From Symsagittifera roscoffensis (lineage: Eukaryota; Xenacoelomorpha; Acoela; Convolutidae), in the NCBI RefSeq assembly GCF_963678635.1, contig NC_087068.1, forward strand, positions 54,964,467 to 55,028,466: 64,000 nucleotides of DNA, written 5' to 3'. The notes beneath the pieces are model-generated. The model made no database searches, had not been told where the DNA came from, and saw nothing but the letters and a program-made list of their open reading frames with translations. Made by a program: the position numbers and the translations under genes. Positions 21,701 to 33,700 of this stretch are shown here, piece by piece; position 1 is the first letter of the stretch; every line of letters starts with the position of its first letter.

Positions 21701-24700
21701 GCCTTCCAATTTTTAAATCATCAAGAAATGAAATACTCGACAATGAAATGGAACTTTGGGGAGTGGTCTGGGCTAATGAGCATTTCAAAATTACTTATAT
21801 GGCGCCAAGTTCAAAATTGTTACTGACTACAAGGCTTTTTTATCGGCATTAAACGCAAATAAAAGTATTGAAACAATGCACAGCAGACTGACCCGTTGGG
21901 TAAATCGACTTTTACCTTTTTTTTTAAAATCAAACATATCCCAGGAAAAGAAAAGGGATTCACAGATTTATTATCGAGATTACCAACAGGAAAAGCCCTG
22001 GGCGGAAAGAAATAATTAGAAAAACACATCCAACGGTCGTTCTTCGCGAATGTTCTTAAATTCGTCACAGACGCAATACGAATTTGCAATTCTAATTACT
22101 CGCGTTCAGAGTCTTGCACAAGCGGTTGTATTCCTCAAAATCTTGCCAAATTCAATTTTAATTAATTTTTACTTTCAGACAAAACAAATTTCTTTTTTAA
22201 ATCTCATTCTTTATTAGCAAACTGGTCGATCGAAATCAAGCAGACGAAAATACATTTATAGAATTCCTTTTGTCAGACAAAACATCAAAAATTTCCCTTC
22301 GGGCAGAAAGCCAAGGAATTACATTAAACTTCGATAACGACATTATATCGGAAATAGACAAAAAAATTCTCGCCAAATACATAGGAGAACTAAAGTTACC
22401 CAGTACCCCACTAGTACTTACGGAACACTGCTCAAAAAAATTACTCAAATTAATGACAAACGAGGAAAAAATACTAAAGGACGTGAAGAAGGCAGTGGAA
22501 GACGGCAGACCCCTGGATAGATTTGGAGCTTATCTAAAAACCTTCCAACGGGATATCCATGTGAAGGAAGGACTTTTGATTATTGACAACAAACTACTAG
22601 TACCAGCAGCTCTGAGATCTCCATTCATGTCACTACTACACGAAACGCACCCAGGACAGTTCGGAATGAAATCGCTAGCGGAAAATATATGGTGGCCACA
22701 CTTGTATAGAGAGATTTACTACAACGGGAAAAACTGCATTCAGTGCATAGAGGCGGGTAAGAAATTTAAAGTTATTTTGTGCTCAAAAATTATAGACAAA
22801 TTACCAGTCTTATCAGAACCAAATGAACAATTAGACTTGGACTTTGCTGGCCCATTGGAGAAAATTTGGGGAACTTCAAAATACCTCATTCTATGCATAG
22901 ATCGATTCTCAAAATTCCCGTCGGCTAAAGTAGCGAACAATACCTCGGCTTCCCTGTCTAGGTATTTATGTCGGATTACTGTCATCTACGGAGTCTATTA
23001 GAGCGGAACACGGGTCATGTTTCATTTTGAACGTTTTTAAGAACTAATGCGAGAAGAAGAATATTAATCTAATTTTTTGTACAGTCGGAGATCATAGATC
23101 CAATGGAGTCGTAGAACGCCTCATTTATACGATAAAAGCAAAACTGATAGCAATGTCGTTTAACGAACCTAAGTCAACTCTAAATGTGGCAATTGATAAA
23201 ATCATTTGGAACCTTCGTTCAACGAAAAAATCATCCATTGGATGTTCCACCTTTTTAAAACATTTTAATAGATCACCCAATACATTCTCGAAATCATTGG
23301 TCTCACACGCCATTAAATTAGATAAAGAGAAGTCAATTTTGTCGAGAGAGAGCACAGGACTGGGGAGCGAATGACATCATAGAGGACGATTATTTGGAAG
23401 AAACACTACGGGACAGGAGGGGACACGAGAGCGACCCGACGGATAAAACCGATCAAGACCTACAGACAGCCCCACTTTCTAACCCCTTCAGTCAAGGAGG
23501 TAATTGGTTTAGGAAGACAGTTAACAGAAGGGAAGGCGAACCGTATTTTAAACTCATTGACGGAAAACCTTTGTCTGATACAACACATAAGGTAACCTTA
23601 GATAATGGCCATGTACTTAGAAAATCGGATCTCGCCTTCAAGAAAACTAAATCTTTGGCTCCTAGTAAACTTTTATCGGTACCGAATACATTAGTAAGTA
23701 ATTATGATTAAGCAGGGAAACTCAAGAGAATTTCTCCGTGTAGAAGAAGGGACTCCAATGAACTGGCCCATCGACAGCATACATACCAACGGAAGCGAAT
23801 GTTACGAAAAAGACTAAAACAAAAGTCTTAGCCATTAAATGTTCAAATTTCGTTTACTCGGATCTTTCTTCTTCACTAGACTTAGATCATTGGCAAAATG
23901 TGTTAGAGGATTGTTTGGGAGCTGAACCGGTGGCTGTTCATAGTTCCCAAACGTTTAGTGGTGATAGTGTTTTAGCTCAGTCATGACGAACATTTGCAAG
24001 TGAAGCCACTCCCACAACGCTCATCACATCAACCGATGGCACCAGTGACAACCCAATATCAATTGCGAGCTCACCGGAGAAAATAATGAGGGCAGTAACA
24101 GAATTCCTTATGTGCAGTTCGTCGCGCTCAAGAAAAAACCCAGGCCTACCCAAATTCTATGGAGAAAGGCGGTTCATTGAACAGGCGTCACCTGCAACCG
24201 CGATTACGGACACCCTGGACTCGGAAGAAGAGCCACTTATAATTTTCTCGGCGACCAAAAAAGCCATGACGACTTTTTCCCTTGATTCACCTTCAGCTTG
24301 ACACCACTGGAGGATGTATTACCCAAACCAACCTTAGTGGCTGAAACAACTCAAGGATCAACCTCGACCACTTCTTCAATGAATTCGAAAATTGCAGTCA
24401 TATCATCTCCATTGGTAGAAGGTTTAGTGGATATTCAAAATTACGAGGAAAGCGATATATCATCGATTATAGATACAGAAGTCAGAAAAGAGGCCGACAA
24501 TTTTCATGAAACATTTAAAGCCACATCATAAAACTCATATAACTCACGTGTTTATTTCGAACTCGAAGTAGCGTTAACTTTTACCATTGGTATTATTATT
24601 TCACTTTATTTTCCAATTCCTAACGTTAGCGAAATTTTACATTAGACCTTAGATTAATCTATTTTTATTTCAGTTAACAGTTTAGTTTAGTTTGTTCTAT

Positions 24701-27700
24701 TTGTTAATATGATACATAACTTTCTATTACCTAGTGGTTCATTCGCTGTATATATCTGTATAATTTTGTAGGGAGCCTGTAAATACTATCACATATTCAT
24801 CTCCATGTTAATTTGTATATTCTCTGTATATTCCATTGGTGCTAAAAGTTGATTCTTTTTGTTTCAAACTTTAGCTCTTGTGGAGTGAGGGGAGAATGGA
24901 GTATATGTGCAATATTGGCTACCCAGTGATAGTGCAGATACAATTTTTCAAGCTTTGGGGATTGTTGTGATTATGTATTGTTAAGTTGACTTTTATCAGT
25001 TAATAACATACCAGTTAGGTGGTAGCCGTGCGAAGTCCAGTGGACTTCGCGTCACTAGTTGCTCTATTTAGACATCGGTGAGTTTTAATTCAACCACATT
25101 ATTTCAGTCTTTTAACTTAGTTTAGTTAGATTAGTTTAACAGTGGTATTTGCACACTTTTAATACTAATAAATCTTGTTTGTTAGAACTGCATAGCTTTA
25201 CGAGAATGATTTTTTTATCAGCTGTGTCAGGTAAAAAAAAAGATTTGTGCAGCATGGGTCATTGAACGATTATGCAAAGTTAATGATCAATTTCACCAAG
25301 TCAAAGATTTTTTTTTTCAAAAATTGCATACCGATGTTGTTATAACTTGTATAGCTTAAAAAATGGCGCAAACTGGCCAAACTTTGCTGCTCACTAATAT
25401 ATTTTTGACTCATATTTTGGGAACGAAGAAAAAAAATCTTTTGTTCTTGTTCAGTCGAGATTATGAAATTAATCTCCTGGCGAAAAAACTAAGTTTGTTC
25501 CAAATAATCAAAGGGGGGTGTGGTGGTGTTCTTGGTAGGTGGGAGAGGGGGGGGGGGTGTTTTTTTTGGGAGGTGGGGAAAAGGGGTAATTTTAGTTCTT
25601 CATAAAAAGTTTTGGTCCGCTTGAAGGGGAGTGAGTGCACTTAAAAATTTTGAGCTCTTTGAAGCCTTTTGTTCCGTTCCTGGTTTCAAACCTTGTCAGT
25701 GTCATCTGCATGATATAGATTTAGAACCACGACATGTCCACTCTTCAAGGACACCCACAGAGTGTGATCGCCCACCAGTGTCATGTCTCTGATGCTGTAC
25801 ACACTCTTCTGCTTGTCCAGCACTGCAGTAGATTTGAACACTCGGGGTGAGGAGAGGTCAAGTTTGCAGACAAGTTGCAGGCAACTCGTGCCAGAGATCC
25901 AGATATAGGTCTGGGATAGAGAAACAAGTTATTAAACAATTTGAATTTTTTGTTAACAGCAGAAAACTGGTGCAAGAGATCCAGATATAGGTCTGGGATA
26001 GAGAAACAAGTTATTAAACAATTTGAATTTTTTGTTAACAGCAGAAAACTGGTGCAAGAGATCCAGATATAGGTCTGGGATAGAAAAAAAGTCAGGAATT
26101 TATAGTAACAAACATCTGCGGCTCTTTTCCAGTTCCCCCCTTTCAAACTCAATTTTGAAAAACTTATTTAACGTTGTCATAATGCAGGGAAATTTGGCGT
26201 GGTGAACAAATCGACAACTGTGAACAGATTTGTTCTTCATACTTTGCAGCGTAAGATCACGCATTCAGCCGTAATAAAACGTAAACCAAACATAAAACTC
26301 GGTTTTTTGAAGGGGGAACTTTAAAAGAGCCACATCTGCATAACAAGTTCAAGTATTTTCAGATGGAAAAACAAAAAATATATCTTGTTCGAAATTACTC
26401 AATTCCAGGAACGATTACAACTGATTTTCGGTCAAACAGTCGATTCAAAAATATAGATTTTTTCTATATACTCCAAGAGCTAAAAAAAAAGATGATCTGC
26501 AAATTCTGAACTTGAAAATGTTCAAAACGCAGTGGGTGAATATGAAACTGACCTCTAAGACTGGGTTCCTAATTCTGGACAGTACGACATGATCGCCATG
26601 CACAAGCAGTTTGTTAATAGCCGCTTCTTTGGGGTCAAAGGTTGAACAGAAGATCTCTCTGCCAAAACTACAAACGGGAGAAAATGATTTATTGTATTTC
26701 TATAATAAACAGTTGAAAATTTACAATAATAATGAGAAAAATTAGAAGAACGACGAATAATGATAAAATTAGGCGTTTCAAGATAAACGGAAATTTAGGC
26801 TATTTTTAAAGAAAAAAATTATACGAAAAAAATCACTTCGAATTACCTTTTTTTTTCAAAAAGGAATTTTTAGTCAAGGAATCTGAAAAACGAACATTTA
26901 AAATAAACTAAAAAATGATAATTTATGTAAATTTTAGTTAAGACACTGACCTGTTATTTTTATAAACGGGTTTCGGCTCAACTCCGAACACTTCAAACGT
27001 GTCTTGTGTCTGTTCACTCAGTCGCCTGTCGCTCAAAAACACCTCGTAATACATCAACTGGGAGCCACAAGAGAGCCACAGCAAATCCTCTTTAGTGTTG
27101 ATGAGGTTGCAGATGGGAGTCTCGGCTGTGTCTCGTCCGAAGTCGGAGACCATTTTGAAAATGAACATCTCATTTTGGTAACTCGTGAAGTCCACATCTG
27201 ACAATTTAGAGAGACTACATTTTAATTAATTTTTTTTTGAAATTTAGGGAACTAGTTTTTTGTAAGTTTTTTGAAATTTAAGGAAACTATATTTTAATTA
27301 GATTTTTTGAATAGTTTAAAATTTCCTGATTGAAAATTGATTCTTGATAAAATTAAAAATTTTACAATGCAGTTCATCGAAATTGGGCTATTTGCATCGA
27401 AAAGCAACAGCTAAAAAGTCAACTCAAATTTAAATAAACTGGCTTTTTGAACGATTGTATTTAAGGCCATGCGTATTTTGACAGAAAAAAGCATAAAAAT
27501 CCAAACTAAAGCGTATAATTGGATGAAACAAGCACTTCTAAATATGCGTTTCTCATCAATAAAAATCGAAATGGTGAAAAGATTAAAAATTATCATTTAT
27601 TGGGTTCGTTTTTGGCACCGAATTTAAAATGCAGTCCCTGATAGCAGGTTAATTCTGTCGACACACACTAAAGTGCCCGAAGCGAGGCCGAGCATGATTA

Positions 27701-30700
27701 CTTCGGAGTTGTCGTGGGTGATGCAGCTGATCAGACTGAGGATCGTGTCTCCCGGAAATTGGAGCAGTTTGGAGAAGTCATTGTTTGACTGCAGATTCAT
27801 TTTGTAGAGGGATCCCTAAAGACAGCAGAGAAGGTTACGACAACTGCGTATAATAGAGGATACATTAGTGCGCCGAGTGGGGGGGGGGATTGACCGCCCC
27901 CTCTCAATTCTAACTGCCGAATTTTTTCAAAGGGTCCTTTTTTGATATAATTTTACGAGGTCAATTTTTGATGGTTGCCCGCACTGAAGTTTCATGGATA
28001 ATAATCGATTATATTGGATTTTGATTGTCAGTCTCTACAAAATAACAAAAATAATCGATTATAATCGATTGAAAATGGATTATAATGATAATATTTTTTA
28101 AGCAATAAAATTCCAATATAATCGATTATAATCGATTATAATCGATCATTTTCAAAAAATTTTATCAAAAGAAAACTAATCCATTTCAATCCTTTATAAT
28201 GGATTATAATCTATTTATTCAAATCTTTTTGTGTGTTGTTTTTTTTCATAATTTTGTTAAACTTAAGTTAATTATTTTGTTCTCTCGCTTAATTTCATTT
28301 TTTCCTATTTTCAATCGAGTTATGAAAAATTACAAGAAGTTACATATAGATCCCACACCAATTCCCCCCCTACGCTTATCCGTACTACAGTTAGATGTCC
28401 CCTAGCCAGAGAGAGAGAGAGAGGGGGGGTACGTCGTCATTGGTTTTTTTTTGGGGGGGAGGGGGGGGTTACGTTGGGGGAGGGGGGGGGGGGTGAATTC
28501 GTTGGGGGAGGGGGGGGGGGGTACGTTGGGGTGGATTGATACGTTGGGGGGATGGATACGTTGGGGGGGGGGGTGCGTTGGGGGGTACGTTGGGGAGGGG
28601 GAGGGGGAACGTTGGGGAGGGGGTTTGTTGGGTGGGGGGTTTCAAAATGCGTTTTTGGGCACTTTTTGGAAAATTGCTACATATTGGCCGCCCCTGGATG
28701 AACGTGTTCGTTCGAGTTTTGCAGAAAGTTGCAAAAATTAGAGTCATTATTTACAAAATTCAATCAATTTTCATGGATTTTATGTACAAAAAATAATCCA
28801 TTATATTGAAAATAAAAATAGATTTTAATCGAAAATAATGGATTTATATTTTTCCAAAATAATCGATTATAATCGATTAAAAATCGATTACGTGATCTAA
28901 ATTTGACATGATAATCGATTATATAGACAAAATTGTCGCTAACAAAAATCCACTATAATCGATTATTACTCATGAATCTTCGGTGCGGGTGGTCTGAATA
29001 TAATCCGTATAAAATGAGCATACAAAAAAGCCGTTAAAATCGATTTAAATAGACTTTATTGTTACTCAAAGCCGTAGGAAAATGAAAACAAAAAAAGTTG
29101 ACAAAGAAGATTTAAATCGATTTAAATCGGTTGAAATTAATTCTTAAGCTACATTTTTCAATCAAACTAAAGTGACTTTAAATCAATTTATTTTAGATTC
29201 CTGCTACATTATCTGCAAAAATCGATTTAATCCATTTCTTCCTAGTGTGGTTACCTTTCTACCTTTCTTAAGTTTTTGGTTAAAGGAATACAATAAAAAG
29301 TCTGTTTTTGTGCGTAGTAGATAGAAAATACTACAAATTTAAAGCTCAAATTTTGGTTCAGATAAAAAGTTTTCAGCAACGTCAATTTTTAGGGGACCAT
29401 GACTAAAGTTGAAATAATTGTGTTTCGTCAAAAAAATCTGCTAAACTATAGAACCAATTGTTTGAATATTAGCTGCTAGAGAAACTTAGCACAATGCTGA
29501 GTAATAGGGATAACGACCAGGGGCGGATTGTAACATTTTCGTTCGAAAATTTTGACGACTTTCTTTTTTTTAGGTCGAGCAAATTGATTTTCCGAGCTCT
29601 CCTGAACCGTTTTTGGGCACTTTTTGGGAAAGTTTGACAGAAAATTTCGTTTTTTTTTTGGCGCGCGCTCTCCCTCAAAGTTAGTATATATTGGCACCTT
29701 TAGAAAAGTTTTTGGTTCTCTAGGCCAAAAATGAATTTCTTAAAAATTACCAAAGGGGGGACCCTTTGGGTCGGCAAGGGGTCGAATCCCTGAGGGGAGG
29801 GCGTCCCCCCCTAAATCCGCCCCTGGTAACGACGAATTTTCCCACTTCCAATAAATTTCATCTACTTCAATGCGAAATTAATGACGCAGTTTTGGCTTTT
29901 GTCACTGGAAGAAACTATACTGTACTAATGTCTGTTAAAGAGTCGCTTCAGGTGTCTCACTGAAGAAAACTCAAGCGACCTTTACTGACGCTAGTATGTG
30001 ATAGTTTTCATGCCGTGACAAAAAATAGTCCACTTAAAATAGTCCATTGAATTTGATGAATTTGGTTGCAAACGGAAAAGTTAGTTACTAGGCAATATTT
30101 TAGCCACTAAGCAATATCTTAAAGGTTTTAGTCAGGGGCAAATTTTTGATTTAACCAAGTGAGGGTTGGAGTTTTTCAAAAAAGTGTCAACTTTTTAAAG
30201 GTCGACCAAATTGATTTTCTGAGCTGTATTAAGATCCGTTTTTGAACAAAATTTTGCACCAAAGCGAACTTTTTGAAAAACAGGCGCATTTTAGACATTT
30301 TTTGGAAAAATTTCTTTACAAAATACCGTGTTTTCCGGCTTGCGCTCCCCCCTCAAAATTACTAAGTCTTGGCGACGAGATCGCCTTCAGAAAAGTTATA
30401 GAATCGGTCAGCCAAAATTGAGGTCTTAAAATAGTTCCAAGAGGGGCAATCTTTGGGTCGGATGGGGGTTCTCTCCCTGAGGCGAAAAAAACGTCCATTT
30501 AACACGCACACCCCAACCCACACCATCCGCTACTGGTTTCAGCTACAAGTTTAAGGACAGAGATAAATGAGTGTTTTTTTTTGTGGTGGATGGATGCGTT
30601 GATTTATTTGTTCGTTTTTTATCTCTTACCTGCAAGGTTCCGATGAGTATCTCTTCATCGGATACTATTTTGAGACACATGATCTCCTTCTCAGGCACTG

Positions 30701-33700
30701 CTATTGCAGTGTGTGTGGTCTTTGCGTTAGAGTACTCGATACTGATGACATGTGACTTCGTCTCCTTGTCAGATCCAGTCCCGATTAGAATCCTGATTTT
30801 GGAAAAAAAAAATTGAAAGAAAATTGCAGAAAAATATAGCAAAAAATTTACAATTCGGAAAAAGTTTAACTTTTGCAGAAGAATACTTTTTTGACCAAAA
30901 AGATCAGAAGATATACTAACTGAATTTCAGCAAACTGTTTGCGTTCTGCGTAGTCTAGGACCTAGAGTTTCAATGGAAATAAGTTAAGAAGATTTGAAAA
31001 ATTAACAGTTTCCTTCAAAAAACTGCCATTCAGTTTGAAAACCAGGCGAGGCGGCAAATTTCTTTTTATTTGACTTTCATTTCTAGAGTTTTTTGTGGTC
31101 AATATTGATCTTTAATAACATTTCTTCAGTTGTATGTGAACTAAGTTAACCTCAGGGATTCGTCGTCTGTTTCTCGTCTGATTGCTGAGATGCAGTTGAC
31201 CACGTAGTTGTCAGTCAGATCTTTAGGCAGTTTGACCCTCCTCCTCATCAGCTGGAAGTCATACGCCTGGATCACCTGGACCAAATCTGCTGACTACAAG
31301 AAAAAGTACCGTAGAACTCAATTAGAACACATTTTGCTTGTAAATTTGAAAAAAAAAAAACATTTTTTGATTGAACGCCGCATTTTAACAAGAAAATTTT
31401 TAATATCCCCTGTATTACCTAGTATAAAACCTGCAAAAAATTAACCCAAAGCTTATGCAGATAACTTTTTTTTCTTCACAAAAATGGAACCCGCCTTAGC
31501 AACTGAAGGGGTTATTTAAAGAAATCTTTGAATTGAGTTGCGCCTTACAGCAGAACCATATCTTCTATCGAATTAAGTAAGAAAGAAAAAAATTCAAATT
31601 AGTTCAGTTTGCGCATACAGATTTCTCCACAAATAAAACAAGAGCTGTAGGTTGTTTACTGTGTAGGTAGAAAAGTATAATTCGACCTCAAATATAAAAA
31701 ATGGAAAGCTGAACAAAAAACTTTTTTTTTAAAGAAGATATTGATCGTTATGAAAAGTTGAGATTTCGCAAAGTTATATTTTGAAAAACCTGTGTTTATT
31801 TATGTTTTAATTAATTATTCAATTAGTGTCTAATTGAATTCGTGCCCGGGGTCTTTCGTCTTCTTTGGGATCAGTGCAGTGAAAGATTAGAGACTCAATG
31901 TCTGGCCAGGGCGCCGCGCCTCTCTCGCTTATAGAGGGGAACTTCATATTAGCCAGAGCTGCCTTCTCCATCTGAAAACAAACTGGAGCAGTCAATCAAA
32001 AGTCCAATTTGTGCAATTTCAGCAGCTATAAAAATCTCAATCGAACGGATTCTAAAATGAACACATAATTACACGTATAGGTTGTCTTAAACCTGCCAGC
32101 ACTCAGTGAAAAAATGATTACAAAGATTTTTATTGTCAGTCTCTAGGGGTTTAAAAAAAATCGATTATAATCGATTAAAACTAAATTATAAGGGTAGTAT
32201 TTTTCGAAGCAGTAAAATGCATTTTAATCTATTACTTTTCGGAATAAATTTCAAAAATTTTTGTTTGAACTTCAATCCATTTTAATTCGATTAGAACCCA
32301 TTATTGTTCACCGCTTCAGTTAAGTTTATTGTGGGCGTATCAAACGGTATAATTAATTTTTTTTATTTGTTTAGGTTTAATTAAAAAAATTTTAAAGCAA
32401 TTTTTCCCAAAAATAAAACCTTGAAATAGTGCGATCTCGTAAAACTTTTAAGCTTCTAATCACAATAAAATCGTATTTACGGATACTAAATGCCCGGGTT
32501 GACCTCCATACACCGAAAATGCTTATCATAAAATTCCATACAACAAAAATAATTATCATACAAATCCATACATCAAGTATATGGAGAAAATGCTTGTCAT
32601 ACAATTTTCATACATTTTCGAAAAACAATAGAAAAAAAAATTAAACTATTTCTGCGGCTTTTTAAGAACAGTTGAACAGACTGGTGACAAAAAAAACTGA
32701 TTTAAAATTTTTTTTTGAAAAAAAATGCTTTCCATACAATTTCAAAAATTTGCCCCAAAATTTTTTTCAACCGCAAATCGAATTTTGTACGAAAACATAC
32801 ATTTTCCGAAAAATTTTTTTTGCATGCAAAATTTATTTTTTTGTGTGCATAACGTAGTCCTGGATACGATAATATAGGTTTTGTTATTCTTTTCGTTTAA
32901 AATTGTTTTTTTCAAAAACGCTGAAAATTCTTATTTCTTTTAAATGGTCTGTTTATGTATGCCTTGATCAATGTCTAATAATTTGAAAATTCAAAAACTT
33001 AAAATAATCAGCACTGAAAAATTTTGCCAAAAATTAAAAGTTTGTTACTTTTGTTATATCATTTGTGAAAGACACCTAGAAGACACGTCAGGTCGTTTTT
33101 CATGCATTGTAAATGTAAGACCGTCCAACCTTTGGTGCTTTGAGTAACCAAGGTCTTCGTCACTTGTGTTCGGTTGCAAACACATCCCAAAATTTTTCAG
33201 AATAAAAATTTAGAAACAAAAAACTACTTTTTGGTTTATGGATGAAACACTTACCATACAATTTCCATTTATGGGAAAATGTTTATTCTAGAGTTTTCAG
33301 ACAATTTTCTGTACGTATGGAATTGTGTTAAAAAGAAATTTCCCATTTGTGACAATTGTATGATAAGCATTTTTGAGCAACCCGGGTAACTAGCTCATAA
33401 ACGGTTAGAAGCTAGAAGCAGCCAGAGCATACAGAACACTCACCAGCATTGCCCTGATACTATTACTCTTTCTGATTTTGGAAGCTAACACGCGAAATAA
33501 ATTCAACAAATACTCAAAAATCAGGATGCATATTTTCCGTAATCGCTTTAAAATATGGAATAAGTTGAAAATAAGTCAAATCTCTCGTTTTCAATTTTTT
33601 GAACACTTTCATTGTGCAAACCTTTTAAAAAACAATAGCGAGAATATTTCGGACGTATTGAAAGGCAACTGAACATTGTTTGCTGTTTTAAATGGGTCTT

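Larger units (their letters stand above)
18825..25155 (+). mobile_element. Decayed Ty3/Gypsy LTR retrotransposon in the last LRRK intron
   Basis: LTRs 18825-19025 and 24963-25155 (TGTTGTGATT...GCACA) flank gag, protease, reverse transcriptase, RNase H and integrase remnants in Gypsy order on the plus strand, antisense to LRRK. Many stops and frameshifts; not functional. No clear target duplication. LTR divergence is higher than in the BEL element at 38 kb, so it is older. Confidence 0.88.

Noticed and set aside
24086-24531. Envelope gene in the Gypsy element
   Set aside because: No signal peptide, membrane segment or cysteine pattern; the first part looks like the basic end of integrase.
28451-28796. 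Gly-rich or Pro-rich small proteins
   Set aside because: Translation of a G-tract array; no start context or homology.
30915-30957. Possible LRRK exon on the minus strand (VLDYAERKQFAEIQ)
   Set aside because: Phases do not fit: exon 10 ends in phase 2 and joins exon 11 directly, matching the family alignment without an extra segment.
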